A stretch of 64,000 bases of DNA, taken from the NCBI RefSeq assembly GCF_001425205.1, contig NZ_LMDW01000001.1:1055928-1119927 (forward strand). Reading direction: 5' to 3'. The DNA comes from Variovorax sp. Root411. Its GTDB lineage: Bacteria > Pseudomonadota > Gammaproteobacteria > Burkholderiales > Burkholderiaceae_C. Both the position numbers and the translations under genes were made by a program. Shown in pieces: positions 46,481-56,478 of the stretch (within the stretch, counting starts at the first letter, position 1; each line of letters opens with the position of its first letter). Below the pieces are notes generated by a model. That model was not told the DNA's origin. It saw nothing but the letters and a program-made list of their open reading frames with translations, and made no database searches.

Positions 46481-47968
46481 ATGATTGACAAACTCAGCTG
46501 GGTCACGATCTACCCCGAAATCGTGTTGCTGGTCATGGCCTGCATCATTGCGCTGGTCGACCTGTCGGACGCGAGCCCGCGCCGTACCCGCACCTATGTA
46601 CTGACGCTGGCCACGCTCGCCGTGGTCGCCGTGCTGTCGGGCCTCGCCGCCCTCGGTGGCAAGACTGCCTACGGTTTCGGCGGCATGGTCGTCAGCGATC
46701 CGATGGGCAATTGGCTCAAATGCTTTGCCACCGTCGCCCTGATGGTCACGCTGGTCTACGGCCGTCCCTATGCGGCCGACCGCGAGATGCTGCGCGGCGG
46801 CGAACTGTTCACCATCAGCATGTTCGCGCTGCTGGGCATGTTCGTGATGATCTCGGGCAGCAACTTCCTGCTGATCTACCTGGGCCTGGAACTGCTCACG
46901 CTGTCGAGCTATGCGCTGGTGGCGCTGCGCCGCGACAACGCGGTGGCCAGCGAAGCCGCCATGAAGTACTTCGTGCTCGGCGCCATGGCCAGCGGCTTCC
47001 TGCTGTACGGGCTGTCGATGATGTACGGCGCGACCGGTTCGCTCGACGTCAACGAAGTGTTCAAGACCATTGCGAGCGGCAAGGTGAACCACCAGGTGCT
47101 GGTGTTCGGCCTGGTGTTTATCGTGGCCGGCCTGGCCTTCAAGGTGGGCGCCGCGCCGTTCCACATGTGGGTGCCCGACGTCTACCAGGGCGCACCGACG
47201 GCGGTCACGCTGCTGATCGGCGCCGCGCCCGAACTGGCGGCCTTCGCCATCATCATCCGCCTGCTGGTCGACGCGCTGCAGCCGCTGGCGATCGACTGGC
47301 AGCAGATGCTCGCCGTGCTCGCCATCGCGTCGCTGCTGGTCGGCAACCTGGCCGCCATTGCGCAGAGCAACCTGAAGCGGATGCTGGCGTACTCGACGAT
47401 CTCGCAGATGGGCTTCATGCTTCTCGGCCTGGTGGCGGGTTCGGACCAGCAGGGCACGTACAACGCCCAGTTCGCCTACAGCGCCTCGATGTTCTACATC
47501 GTGACCTACGTGCTGACCACGCTGGCGAGCTTCGGCATCATCCTGCTGCTGGCGCGCGAAGGCTTCGAAAGCGAAGAGATCACCGACCTCGCAGGCCTGA
47601 ACCAGCGCAGCCCGCTGTATGCCGGCGTGATGGCCATCGCGATGTTCTCGCTGGCCGGCTTGCCGCCCCTGGTCGGCTTCTACGCCAAGCTGGCAGTGCT
47701 GCAGGCGCTGATCGCCTCGGGCCAGGCCATCTACATCGGCCTCGCGGTGTTCGCGGTGATGATGTCGCTGATCGGTGCGTTCTATTACCTGCGCGTGGTC
47801 AAGGTCATGTACTTCGATGAGCCCGTCACGGCCACCACGGTGTCGGCACCGCGCGACGTGCGCACCGTGCTCGCGATCAACGGCGCGCTGATCCTGATCC
47901 TGGGCATCGTGCCTGGCGGCCTGATGACGCTCTGCTACGACGCGATCGTGGCCACGCTGGCCCACTGA
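46481..47968 (+). CDS. nuoN: NADH-quinone oxidoreductase subunit N
   Basis: This 495-residue antiporter-like subunit is the last of complex I. It has [40 protein letters not shown] and [14 protein letters not shown]. The start at 46481 ([17 protein letters not shown]) has GAGAACGAG upstream. Confidence 0.97.
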   Translation: MIDKLSWVTIYPEIVLLVMACIIALVDLSDASPRRTRTYVLTLATLAVVAVLSGLAALGGKTAYGFGGMVVSDPMGNWLKCFATVALMVTLVYGRPYAADREMLRGGELFTISMFALLGMFVMISGSNFLLIYLGLELLTLSSYALVALRRDNAVASEAAMKYFVLGAMASGFLLYGLSMMYGATGSLDVNEVFKTIASGKVNHQVLVFGLVFIVAGLAFKVGAAPFHMWVPDVYQGAPTAVTLLIGAAPELAAFAIIIRLLVDALQPLAIDWQQMLAVLAIASLLVGNLAAIAQSNLKRMLAYSTISQMGFMLLGLVAGSDQQGTYNAQFAYSASMFYIVTYVLTTLASFGIILLLAREGFESEEITDLAGLNQRSPLYAGVMAIAMFSLAGLPPLVGFYAKLAVLQALIASGQAIYIGLAVFAVMMSLIGAFYYLRVVKVMYFDEPVTATTVSAPRDVRTVLAINGALILILGIVPGGLMTLCYDAIVATLAH

Positions 47969-47983
47969 CGCGGCCGACCTCGG

Positions 47984-48289
47984 GTGTCGCAAACCGCGTC
48001 GGTCTGGGTCGTTCTGCTGGTGGCCCTCGTGGCCGCCAACCTGCCGTTCTTCAATGACCGCCTGTTCGGCGTCGTGCCTCTGGCGACAACACCCAAGTCG
48101 CTCGCGGTGCGGCTCGCCGAACTGGTGGTCTTGTATTTTCTGGCGGGCGGTGTCGGGCTGCTGTTCGAGCGCAGGGCAGGGCAGATCGCCTCGCAGGGCT
48201 GGGAGTTCTATGCGGTGACCGGCGCGCTGTTCATCGTGCTGGCCTTTCCCGGGTTCACCTGGCGCTACCTGATGAAACACAGGCACTGA
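47984..48289 (+). CDS. DUF2818 family membrane protein
   Basis: This 101-residue protein with three hydrophobic stretches (VWVVLLVALVAANLPFF; LAELVVLYFLAGGVGLLF; FYAVTGALFIVLAFPGF) commonly follows nuoN in betaproteobacteria. It begins with GTG 15 bases after nuoN. A role in complex I assembly or function is only suggested by context. Confidence 0.88.
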   Translation: MSQTASVWVVLLVALVAANLPFFNDRLFGVVPLATTPKSLAVRLAELVVLYFLAGGVGLLFERRAGQIASQGWEFYAVTGALFIVLAFPGFTWRYLMKHRH

Positions 48290-48293
48290 CGAC

Positions 48294-48908
48294 ATGACCT
48301 CGACCACCACCACGACCACCGATTCGCACCTGAAGGAAGAACTCACGCACAGCGTGGAGCTCTTCAAGGGCAACTTCCTGCACGCCAAGCGCGACACCGT
48401 GCGCCTGCCCGACGGCCACACCGCCACGCGCGAGTACGTGGTGCACCCGGGTGCCGTGGTGGTCGTTCCGCTGCTGGACGATGGCCGCGTGGTGCTGGAG
48501 CGCCAGTTCCGCTACCCCGTGGGCCACGTGATGATCGAATTCCCCGCGGGCAAGCTCGACGCGGGTGAAGACCCGTTCGTTTGCGGCCGGCGCGAGCTGC
48601 TCGAGGAAACCGGCTACACCGCGCGCGAATGGGCGCACGCGGGTGCGATGCACCTGGCGGTGGCGTACTCGACCGAGATCATCCACATCTACTTCGCGCG
48701 CGGTCTTTCGCTGGGCGAGCGGCAGCTCGATCATGGCGAGTTCCTCGACGTGTTCACGGCCACGCCCGAAGAGCTGGCCGGCTGGTGCCGCGACGGCACC
48801 GTGACCGATGCCAAGACGCTGAGCTGCACGCTCTGGCTGCAGAACGTCCTTTCGGGCGCATGGGCTCTGGACTGGCAGGCGCTGCCCGCAGAAGGCAGCG
48901 CGGGATAA
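48294..48908 (+). CDS. NUDIX hydrolase, ADP-ribose pyrophosphatase-like
   Basis: This 204-residue hydrolase has a full Nudix box at residues 86-108 (G-x5-E-x7-REL-x-EE-x-G, seen as GKLDAGEDPF..RRELLEETGY). The flanking VERQFRYPVGHVMIEFPAG-type sequence is typical of the ADP-ribose pyrophosphatase branch. The N-terminus has a run of threonines. It starts four bases after the DUF2818 gene and may recycle nucleotide diphosphate sugars such as ADP-ribose. Confidence 0.92.
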   Translation: MTSTTTTTTDSHLKEELTHSVELFKGNFLHAKRDTVRLPDGHTATREYVVHPGAVVVVPLLDDGRVVLERQFRYPVGHVMIEFPAGKLDAGEDPFVCGRRELLEETGYTAREWAHAGAMHLAVAYSTEIIHIYFARGLSLGERQLDHGEFLDVFTATPEELAGWCRDGTVTDAKTLSCTLWLQNVLSGAWALDWQALPAEGSAG

Positions 48909-48915
48909 TCCGCGC

Positions 48916-49371
48916 ATGAAGGTTCTCAATCTCCGCTGCGCACACGGCCACGGCTTCGAGGGCTGGTTTGCGTCCAACGAGGCCTTCGACACCCAGCTGG
49001 CGAGCGGACTGGTCGAGTGCCCGGTCTGTGGCGACACCGCCATCGTCAAGCTGTTGAGTGCGCCGCGCCTCAACCTCGGCAATGCCAAGGCGCCGCAGGA
49101 AGCCGCTGCACCCGCTGCCGCGGCTTCGAATGTTCCCGCCGAACTCTCGCCCGAGGCCCGCTGGATGCGTGCCGTGCGCGAGGTGCTGGCGAAGACCGAA
49201 GACGTCGGCGATCGCTTTGCCGACGAAGCCCGGAAGATGCACTACGGCGAGACCCAGGAACGCGGCATTCGCGGACAGGCCACGCCCGAGCAGGCCGAGG
49301 CGCTGCTCGACGAGGGCATTGCGGTGATGGCGCTGCCGGTTCCGGCTGCGCTCAAAGAGACCCTGCAGTAA
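48916..49371 (+). CDS. DUF1178 family protein
   Basis: This 151-residue cytoplasmic protein has N-terminal possible metal ligands (RCAHGHGFEGWF and CPVCGD), an Ala-rich linker and a helical C-terminal half (RWMRAVREVLAKTEDVGDRF). The function is unknown. It is probably the last gene of the nuo transcript and is convergent with the ABC exporter gene 21 bases away. Confidence 0.88.
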   Translation: MKVLNLRCAHGHGFEGWFASNEAFDTQLASGLVECPVCGDTAIVKLLSAPRLNLGNAKAPQEAAAPAAAASNVPAELSPEARWMRAVREVLAKTEDVGDRFADEARKMHYGETQERGIRGQATPEQAEALLDEGIAVMALPVPAALKETLQ

Positions 49372-49392
49372 CTGACCGGGCCGCGCGGCCGC

Positions 49393-51177
49393 TCAGGCCG
49401 TGAACTGCAGCGCAGCGAGGCGCGCGTAGACCCCGCCCTGCGCCACCAGCGTCGCGTGCGTTCCCTGCTCGACGATCCCGCCGTGGTCCAGCACCACGAT
49501 GCGGTCGGCCTTCTGCACCGTCGCCAAGCGGTGGGCGATCACGACCGTCGTGCGGTTCTCCATCGCCGATTCCAATGCCGCCTGCACCATGCGTTCGCTT
49601 TCCGCGTCCAGTGCACTCGTGGCCTCGTCGAGCAGCAGCAGCGGCGGGTTCTTGAGGATTGCGCGCGCGATCGCGATGCGCTGGCGCTGTCCGCCCGACA
49701 GGCGCACGCCGCGCTCGCCGAGGAAGGTGTCGTAGCCCTCGGGCAACGCCTGCAGGAAGTCGTGGGCGAAGGCGGCGCGGGCGGCGGCATGCACCTCCTC
49801 GGCCGTGGCCTCGGGCCGGCCGTAGCGGATGTTCTCGAACGCGCTGGCCGAGAAAATCACCGCATCCTGTGGCACCAGGCCGATGCGGGTGCGCAGGTCG
49901 GGCAGGGCGAGCGAAGCCAGCGGCGTGTCGTCGAGCAGCAGGCGGCCCGATTGCGGGTCGTAGTAGCGCAGCAGCAGCTGGAACACAGTGCTCTTGCCCG
50001 CGCCGCTCGACCCCACCAGCGCCACGGTCTCGCCGGGTGCGACGTCGAGGCTGAAGCCACGCAATGCCGGCGTGTCCGGCCGGGACGGGTAATGGAAGGT
50101 CACGGTATCGAATTTGATCGCGCTGCCCGCCACGGGAACGGGCGCCACCGTCGGATTCGGCGGTGAAAAGATGGCCGCGGGCGCATGCAGCAGTTCCATC
50201 AGCCGCTCGGTTGCGCCGGCTGCGCGCAGCAAGTCGCCGTACACCTCGCCGAGCACGGCGGTCGCACTGGCCAGGATGGCGACGTAGACGACGGTCTGGC
50301 CCAGGTGGCCGGCCGTGATGTCGCCGCGCAGCACTGCCTGCGTGCCTTGGTAGAGGCCCCAGAGCAGGGCCGCGGAGGTCGCGATGATGATGAACGCCAC
50401 CAGCACCGAGCGGGCCTTGGTCCGGCGTACGGCGGTGCGGAAGGCGTTCTCCGTCGAACCGCTGAAGCGCGCGGCCTCGCGGCCTTCGGCCGTGTAGCTT
50501 TGCACCACCGGAATCGCATTCAGCACCTCGGCGGCGATGGCGCTCGAATCGGCCACGCGGTCCTGGCTGGCGCGCGACAGCTTGCGCACGCGGCGGCCGA
50601 ACCACATGCTCGGCAGCACCACCAGCACGAGGATGCCCAACACCTGCACCATCACATAGGGGTTGGTCCACACGAGCACGGCCAGCGCGCCCACGCCCAT
50701 CACCGCGTTGCGCAGGCCCATGCTCAGCGAGGAGCCGACGACCGTCTGCACCAGCGTGGTGTCGGCCGTCAGGCGCGAGAGCACCTCGCCGGTCTGCGTG
50801 GTTTCGAAGAAGGCCGGGCTCTGCTTCAGCACGTGGCCATAGACCGCGTTGCGGATGTCGGCCGTCACGCGTTCGCCCAGCCAGCTCACCGTATAGAAGC
50901 GCGCCGCCGAGAAAAGACCGAGCGCCACGGCCACCGCGAAGAGGGAGCCGAAGTGCTCGCGCAGCGCCATGGTCTGAGCGCCCTTGTCCGCGCTGATCAA
51001 GCCACCGTCAATCAAGCTGCGCAATGCGATAGGGAAAACCAGTGTGGTGAGCGCCGCCATCACCAGAAAGATGCCTGCCAGGACGATCTGCACCCGGTAG
51101 GGACGGAGAAAAGGGCTCAGGCCCGAGAGCGATCGGGGCGAGCCCTTGGCCATGGAAGACGGTGGGGGAGAAGCCAT
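49393..51177 (-). CDS. ABC exporter, fused permease/ATPase (MsbA/LmrA-like)
   Basis: This 594-residue half-transporter has six membrane helices (about residues 28-310) and a C-terminal nucleotide-binding domain. Walker A is GSSGAGKS, the signature LSGGQRQR, Walker B LLLLDEATSALD and the switch IAHRLATV. It would export a lipid or drug as a homodimer. The first ATG at 51177 is taken; one at 51153 is also possible. It is divergent from the marR efflux operon across 76 bases. Confidence 0.92.
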   Translation of the reverse strand: MASPPPSSMAKGSPRSLSGLSPFLRPYRVQIVLAGIFLVMAALTTLVFPIALRSLIDGGLISADKGAQTMALREHFGSLFAVAVALGLFSAARFYTVSWLGERVTADIRNAVYGHVLKQSPAFFETTQTGEVLSRLTADTTLVQTVVGSSLSMGLRNAVMGVGALAVLVWTNPYVMVQVLGILVLVVLPSMWFGRRVRKLSRASQDRVADSSAIAAEVLNAIPVVQSYTAEGREAARFSGSTENAFRTAVRRTKARSVLVAFIIIATSAALLWGLYQGTQAVLRGDITAGHLGQTVVYVAILASATAVLGEVYGDLLRAAGATERLMELLHAPAAIFSPPNPTVAPVPVAGSAIKFDTVTFHYPSRPDTPALRGFSLDVAPGETVALVGSSGAGKSTVFQLLLRYYDPQSGRLLLDDTPLASLALPDLRTRIGLVPQDAVIFSASAFENIRYGRPEATAEEVHAAARAAFAHDFLQALPEGYDTFLGERGVRLSGGQRQRIAIARAILKNPPLLLLDEATSALDAESERMVQAALESAMENRTTVVIAHRLATVQKADRIVVLDHGGIVEQGTHATLVAQGGVYARLAALQFTA

Positions 51178-51217
51178 GGAAGGATTCTACAGAAACATTG
51201 CTACTACAAAGGCAGCC

Positions 51218-51246
51218 TTGACAATAACTGCCTCGGCAACTAATAT
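51218..51246 (+). promoter_or_regulatory. Consensus sigma-70 promoter of the marR operon
   Basis: The -35 is TTGACA (51218-51223), the spacer is 17 bases and the -10 is TAATAT (51241-51246). The predicted start is at or within a base or two of the marR ATG (51254). The spacer contains TGCC-TC-GGCA, a small palindrome that MarR could occupy. Confidence 0.85.
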
Positions 51247-51253
51247 TGGGCCC

Positions 51254-51793
51254 ATGAGCGATGCAACTACCCCCCAAGCCCCGTCGGCGCCTGCCGACGC
51301 CGAGCGTCGCCCGCCTGCAGCCTTCTACAGCCCGGAAACCTACCGTACCGAAGAAAGCATCGGCTACCTGATGCGCCGCATCGTCACGGCGGTCGGCCAG
51401 TCGGTCGAAAACCGCATGTGCGAGCCGGGCAGCCCGACCTATCCGCAGTGGGTGCCTCTCTATAAATTGCATGTAGGCGCCGCCACCACCGTGGCCGAAC
51501 TGGCCCGTGCCTGCGAACTCGACACCGGCGCCATGACGCGCCTGCTCGATCGCCTCGAGGCCAAGGGCCTGTGCCGCCGCGTGCGCTCGCTCGAAGACCG
51601 CCGCGTGGTCAACATCGAGCTCACCGACGAAGGCCGTGCCGCCGCCAAGGAAGTGCCCTACGTGCTGAGCCGTGTGCAGAACGAACACCTTGCAGGCTTC
51701 AGCACCGAAGAATGGGAGCAGCTCAAGGGGTACTTGCGCCGCATCCTCGACAACGCCCAGGCCCTCGCGGCCCGTGGAGATAAAAATGACTGA
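51254..51793 (+). CDS. MarR family transcriptional regulator
   Basis: This 179-residue winged-helix repressor has the recognition region TTVAELARACELDTGAMTRLLDRLEAKGLCRR and wing SLEDRRVVNIELTDEGR. It probably represses its own efflux operon (OMF, EmrA, EmrB) and responds to an aromatic or antimicrobial ligand. No Shine-Dalgarno precedes the ATG and the promoter lies immediately upstream, so the mRNA may be leaderless. It overlaps the next gene by eight bases. Confidence 0.93.
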   Translation: MSDATTPQAPSAPADAERRPPAAFYSPETYRTEESIGYLMRRIVTAVGQSVENRMCEPGSPTYPQWVPLYKLHVGAATTVAELARACELDTGAMTRLLDRLEAKGLCRRVRSLEDRRVVNIELTDEGRAAAKEVPYVLSRVQNEHLAGFSTEEWEQLKGYLRRILDNAQALAARGDKND

Positions 51794-53261
51794 TTCCCTT
51801 GCCGTGCGCGCCGTGCGCCGCACCCCCATCGTGGCCGCCGCACTGCTGGTGGTGGCATTGGCCGGCTGTGCCGACATGGCCGGCATCGGCTCGCAGGCCA
51901 AACTGCGCGACGCCTCGTCGCTGGGCATCGCGCCCGACAGCGCCGCGGCGCCGGCGTCCCGCCTCGACAGCCAATGGTGGCTGGCCTTCGGCGACACGCA
52001 GCTCAATTCGCTGATCGACCAGGCCGTGGCCGGCAACCCGAACCTGCAGGTCGCTCAAGCCCGCCTTGCGCGTGCACAGGCCTCGGCCGACATTGCCGGC
52101 GCGGCGCTCAAGCCGCAGGTCAAGGGCGACCTCGACCTGAAACGCCAGAAGTTCAACAGCAACTACATCTACCCCGCACCGCTGGGCGGCTCGACGCAGA
52201 ACATCGGCCTGCTGCAGCTCAGCGCCAGCTGGGAGCTCGACTTCTTCGGCAAGAACCGCAGCGCGCTCGACACCGCCATCGGCGCGGCCAACGCCGCGGC
52301 CGCCGATGCGGATGCCGCGCGCGTGCTGCTCGCGAGCAACGTGGCGCGCAGCTACTTCCAGTGGGCGCGTCTGAACGACCAGCTCACCGTTGCCGGGCGC
52401 ACGCTGGCGCAGCGCGACGAAACGCTCAAGCTCGTGCGCGACCGCGTGTCCGCCGGCCTCGACACCCGTCTCGAACTGCGCCAGAGCGAAGGCGGCCTGC
52501 CCGAGGCACGCCAGCAGATCGAATCGCTCAACGAGCAGATCGCGCTGCAGCAGCATGCGCTCGATGCGCTGGTCGGCCAGCCGAATGTGTCGGCATCGCT
52601 CAAGCCGCCGGTTCTGGCGAACGTCAAGCCGATGGCGCTGCAGGCCAACATTCCGGCCGACCTGCTCGGCCGCCGCGCCGACATCGCCGCCGCGCGCTGG
52701 CGCGTCGAGGCCGCCACGAGCGACGTGGCCAATGCCAAGACCCTGTTCTATCCCAACGTGAACCTCACGGCCTTCGCCGGCTTCCAGAGCCTGGGTTTCG
52801 GCAAGCTGCTGAAGTCGGGCAGCGAGCAGTGGGGCGTGGGCCCGGCCATCACGCTGCCGATCTTCGAAGGCGGCAAGCTGCGCGCCAACCTGCGCGGCAA
52901 GTCGGCCGACCTCGACGTGGCCATCGAAAGCTACAACGCCACCGTGCTCGACGCGGTGCGCGACGCGGCCGACCAGGCCACCAGCGCGCAGTCGATCGCG
53001 CGTCAGCAAACCGAACAACGCGCCGCGCAGACCGCTGCCGAGGGCGCCTACGACATCGCCGTGCAGCGCTACCGCGCGGGCCTCGGCAACTACCTCAACG
53101 TGCTGACGGCAGAAACCTCCGTGCTCGCGCAGCGCCGGCTGGCGGTCGATCTGTCCGCCCGTGCACTCGACACGCAGGTGGGCCTGGCGCGCGCGCTGGG
53201 CGGCGGCTGGCAGCCCCCGGCCACCGCCACGGCAGCGGCGCCATCAGCCGCACCGAACTGA
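51786..53261 (+). CDS. Outer-membrane efflux lipoprotein, NodT/OprM family
   Basis: This 491-residue TolC-like channel has a lipoprotein signal ending LAGC at C28. It has two OEP repeats; SWELDFFGKNRSALDTA and PIFEGGKLRANLRG are typical. It would complete a tripartite pump with the adaptor and MFS permease downstream. The ATG at 51786 overlaps marR and gives the lipoprotein signal. Confidence 0.92.
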   Translation: MTDSLAVRAVRRTPIVAAALLVVALAGCADMAGIGSQAKLRDASSLGIAPDSAAAPASRLDSQWWLAFGDTQLNSLIDQAVAGNPNLQVAQARLARAQASADIAGAALKPQVKGDLDLKRQKFNSNYIYPAPLGGSTQNIGLLQLSASWELDFFGKNRSALDTAIGAANAAAADADAARVLLASNVARSYFQWARLNDQLTVAGRTLAQRDETLKLVRDRVSAGLDTRLELRQSEGGLPEARQQIESLNEQIALQQHALDALVGQPNVSASLKPPVLANVKPMALQANIPADLLGRRADIAAARWRVEAATSDVANAKTLFYPNVNLTAFAGFQSLGFGKLLKSGSEQWGVGPAITLPIFEGGKLRANLRGKSADLDVAIESYNATVLDAVRDAADQATSAQSIARQQTEQRAAQTAAEGAYDIAVQRYRAGLGNYLNVLTAETSVLAQRRLAVDLSARALDTQVGLARALGGGWQPPATATAAAPSAAPN

Positions 53262-53309
53262 CACCACCCGAACCAGTCCGATTTTTTCGTCTTCGGAAAG
53301 AACTTCATC

Positions 53310-54632
53310 ATGAGCGACAACAACACTCCGACGCCCGCTGCAGCCGCAGCTTCCGCAGCCCCCGAGGCGCCTGCCGGCAACGGCAAGCGCCGCCGGGCAC
53401 TCACAGCGCTCGCCGCGGTGGTGATCGTCGCCGGCGGCGGCTGGGGTATCTATGAATGGCTGGTCGCCAGCCACTACGAGGACACCGACAACGCCTACGT
53501 GCAGGGCAACGTGATTCAGATCACGCCGCAGATCGGCGGCACCGTGATGGCCATCAACGCCGACGACACCGATTTCGTGAAGGCCGGCCAGCCGCTGGTG
53601 CAGCTCGACCCGGCCGACGCCAAGGTGTCGCTCGAACAGGCCGAAGCCGCGCTCGCGCAGGCCGTGCGCCAGGTGCGCACGCTGTATGCCAACAACGGCT
53701 CGCTGGCCGCGCAGGTCACGCTGCGCCAGGCCGACATCGTCAAGGCACAGAGCGACATCGCCAAGGCGCAGGACGACCTGCAGCGCCGCCGCGCGCTGTC
53801 GGGCAACGGCGCCGTGTCGAAGGAAGAACTCAACCATGCCGAAACGCAGCTCGACACCGCCAAGAGCCAGCTCGCCGCGGCGCAGGCCGGCGTGGTCGCC
53901 GCGAAGGAAGCCCTGGTCAGCAACCAGTCGCTGACCGAAGGCACCAGCGTGGCCCAGCACCCGAGCGTGCTGGCCGCTGCCGCCAAGGTGCGCGAGGCCT
54001 ACCTCGCCACGCAGCGCGTGGCCATGCCCGCGCCGGTCGACGGCTACGTCGCCAAGCGCACCGTGCAGCTCGGCCAGCGGGTGGCCGCCGGCACGCCGAT
54101 GATGTCGATCGTGCCACTCAACCAGCTGTGGGTCGACGCCAACTTCAAGGAAGTGCAACTGCGCAACATCCGCATCGACCAGCCCGTGAAGCTCACGGCC
54201 GACGTCTACGGCAAGAAGATCGAATACAGCGGCAAGGTCGCGGGCCTGGGCGTGGGCACGGGCAGCGCGTTTGCGCTGCTGCCTGCGCAGAACGCCACCG
54301 GCAACTGGATCAAGGTGGTGCAGCGCGTGCCCGTGCGCATCGCGCTCGACCCCGAGCAGCTCAAGTCCAACCCGCTGCGCATCGGCCTGTCGATGGACGC
54401 CGAGATCGACATCTCGTCGAAGAGCGGCAAGATGCTCGCCGACGCGCCGCGCGCCGCTGCGCTGACGCAGACGCAGGTCTACAGCCAGCTCGACCGCGGC
54501 GCCGATGCCGAAGTGGAGCGCATCGTCGCGGCCAACCTCGGGCGCAGCGCACCGACCGCGGCGGCCGCCGCACCGGCGAAGCACACGGCCGCGCCTGCCG
54601 CAGCCATGGCCGCGCAGGGCCAGCCGGGCTGA
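53310..54632 (+). CDS. emrA: HlyD/EmrA-family membrane-fusion protein
   Basis: This 440-residue periplasmic adaptor is anchored by one helix (about residues 30-48; LTALAAVVIVAGGGWGIY). The barrel starts DTDNAYVQGNVIQITPQIGG. A coiled-coil hairpin (about 105-200) is followed by MPAPVDGYVAKRTVQLGQRV. The C-terminal Ala-rich tail is low in complexity. It links the MFS pump to the outer-membrane channel. Confidence 0.92.
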   Translation: MSDNNTPTPAAAAASAAPEAPAGNGKRRRALTALAAVVIVAGGGWGIYEWLVASHYEDTDNAYVQGNVIQITPQIGGTVMAINADDTDFVKAGQPLVQLDPADAKVSLEQAEAALAQAVRQVRTLYANNGSLAAQVTLRQADIVKAQSDIAKAQDDLQRRRALSGNGAVSKEELNHAETQLDTAKSQLAAAQAGVVAAKEALVSNQSLTEGTSVAQHPSVLAAAAKVREAYLATQRVAMPAPVDGYVAKRTVQLGQRVAAGTPMMSIVPLNQLWVDANFKEVQLRNIRIDQPVKLTADVYGKKIEYSGKVAGLGVGTGSAFALLPAQNATGNWIKVVQRVPVRIALDPEQLKSNPLRIGLSMDAEIDISSKSGKMLADAPRAAALTQTQVYSQLDRGADAEVERIVAANLGRSAPTAAAAAPAKHTAAPAAAMAAQGQPG

Positions 54633-54669
54633 TCGCCCGCGCGTCCTTCATCAGGTAAACAGCCCGCTC

Positions 54670-56232
54670 ATGGCAACCGCTGCTCCTGCTTACGTCGCGC
54701 ATCCGCCGCTCGAGGGCGCAGCCCGCCTCTGGGGCACGGTCGCGCTGTCTGCGGCAACCTTCATGAACGTGCTCGACTCGTCGATCGCGAACGTGTCGCT
54801 GCCTGCCATCTCCGGTGACCTGGGCGTGAGCACCACGCAGGGCACCTGGGTCATCACCAGCTTCGCGGTGGCCAACGCCATCGCGGTGCCGCTCACCGGC
54901 TTCATGACGCAGCGCTTCGGGCAGGTGCGCCTGTTCATGGCCAGCGTGATCCTGTTCATGGTCACCTCGCTGATGTGCGGCCTGGCGCCGAACATGACGA
55001 CGCTGATCGCCTTTCGCGCACTGCAGGGCTTCGTTGCGGGTCCGATGATCCCGCTGTCGCAGACGCTGCTGCTGTCGAGCTATCCGCGCGCCAAGGCGGG
55101 CCTCGCGATGGCGATGTGGTCGATGACCACGCTGGTCGCGCCGGTGATGGGGCCGCTGCTCGGCGGCTGGATCACCGACAACATCTCGTGGCCGTGGATC
55201 TTCTACATCAACATCCCCGTGGGCATCGTCGCGGCTTCCATCACCTGGGCGCTGTACCGCAAGCGCGAGAGCCTCACGCACAAGGTGCCGATCGACGCCA
55301 TCGGCCTCGCGCTGCTGGTGTTGTGGGTGGGCTCGATGCAGCTGATGCTCGACAAAGGCAAGGAGCTCGACTGGTTCCACTCGGGGCAGATCGTCGCGCT
55401 GGCGGTGGTGGCCGTGGTCGGCTTCGCGTTCTTCCTGGTGTGGGAGCTGACCGACAAGCACCCGGTGGTCGACCTGTCGCTCTTCAAGCGCCGCAATTTC
55501 TGGTCGGGCGCCGTGGCAACGGCCGTGGCCTATGGCCTGTTCTTCGGCAATGTGGTGCTGCTGCCGCTGTGGCTGCAGCAGTGGATGGGCTACACCGCCA
55601 CGCAGGCGGGGATGATCATGGCGCCCGTGGGGCTGCTGGCGATCTTCTTCTCGCCGGTGGTGGGGCTCACGGTGGCCAAGATCGACCCGCGCCGCTATGC
55701 GACCTTCTCGTTCCTGGTGTTCGCGCTGGTGCTTTGGATGCGCTCGAACTTCAACACGCAGGCCGACTTCGTGACGATCATCATCCCGACGATCATCCAG
55801 GGCATCGCGATGGCGTTCTTCTTCATTCCGCTCGTGACCATCACGCTGTCGGGCCTCACGCCCGATCGCATCCCGGCCGCGTCGGGGCTGTCGAACTTCC
55901 TGCGGATCACCGCGGGTGCGATGGGCACGTCGATCACCACCACGCTGTGGGAGAACCGCGCGGCGCTGCACCACTCGCAATTGGCGGAGACGGTGAACCA
56001 GGGCAACAACGCGGCGACCAGCGCGATGTCGGGCCTTGCGGGCAGCGGCTTCAGCAGCGAGCAAGTGCTGGGGCAACTGAACCGCATCGTCGACCAGCAG
56101 TCGTTCATGCTGGCGACCAACGACATCTTCTATGCGTCGGCGATTCTGTTCCTGCTGCTGATTCCGCTGGTGTGGCTGGCAAGGCCGCAGCGCGGCGGTT
56201 CCGGCGGCGATGCCGCAGCCGGCGCGCACTGA
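54670..56232 (+). CDS. emrB: DHA2-family MFS drug efflux permease, EmrB-like
   Basis: This 520-residue, 14-helix drug:proton antiporter has motif-C-type and motif-A-like loops: NVLDSSIANVSLPAISGDLG at helix 1, QGTWVITSFAVANAIAVPLTG, and GFVAGPMIPLSQTLLLSSYP. A C-terminal soluble loop (SQLAETVNQGNNAATSAMSG) precedes the last helix. It is the last gene of the efflux operon and is followed by a clear terminator. Confidence 0.93.
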   Translation: MATAAPAYVAHPPLEGAARLWGTVALSAATFMNVLDSSIANVSLPAISGDLGVSTTQGTWVITSFAVANAIAVPLTGFMTQRFGQVRLFMASVILFMVTSLMCGLAPNMTTLIAFRALQGFVAGPMIPLSQTLLLSSYPRAKAGLAMAMWSMTTLVAPVMGPLLGGWITDNISWPWIFYINIPVGIVAASITWALYRKRESLTHKVPIDAIGLALLVLWVGSMQLMLDKGKELDWFHSGQIVALAVVAVVGFAFFLVWELTDKHPVVDLSLFKRRNFWSGAVATAVAYGLFFGNVVLLPLWLQQWMGYTATQAGMIMAPVGLLAIFFSPVVGLTVAKIDPRRYATFSFLVFALVLWMRSNFNTQADFVTIIIPTIIQGIAMAFFFIPLVTITLSGLTPDRIPAASGLSNFLRITAGAMGTSITTTLWENRAALHHSQLAETVNQGNNAATSAMSGLAGSGFSSEQVLGQLNRIVDQQSFMLATNDIFYASAILFLLLIPLVWLARPQRGGSGGDAAAGAH

Positions 56233-56255
56233 GCGCGCACCGTCGTCACCTCATC

Positions 56256-56293
56256 AACCCCCAGCCTTCGCGAGGAGCCTGGGGGTTTTCTTT
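56256..56293 (+). terminator. Intrinsic terminator after emrB
   Basis: AACCCCCAG pairs with CTGGGGGTT around a 14-base spacer and is followed by TTCTTTG. Downstream to the livG start (56479) no gene or convincing promoter was seen. Confidence 0.88.
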
Positions 56294-56478
56294 GTCGCTG
56301 CGACGACAGTCCGATTCGATTGCCGCGCAGCTTCGTGAAGGTTGCACTGCAGCATAGGCATTTGCCCCAGTATGCAAGCGAGTGGCACGCACGAACAATC
56401 GGTCCGCGCTCAATGGTGGCGCATCGAGATGGACAGCATGACCGACTTTCTTTTTCCGAATCCGGGCGACCTCGCGAG

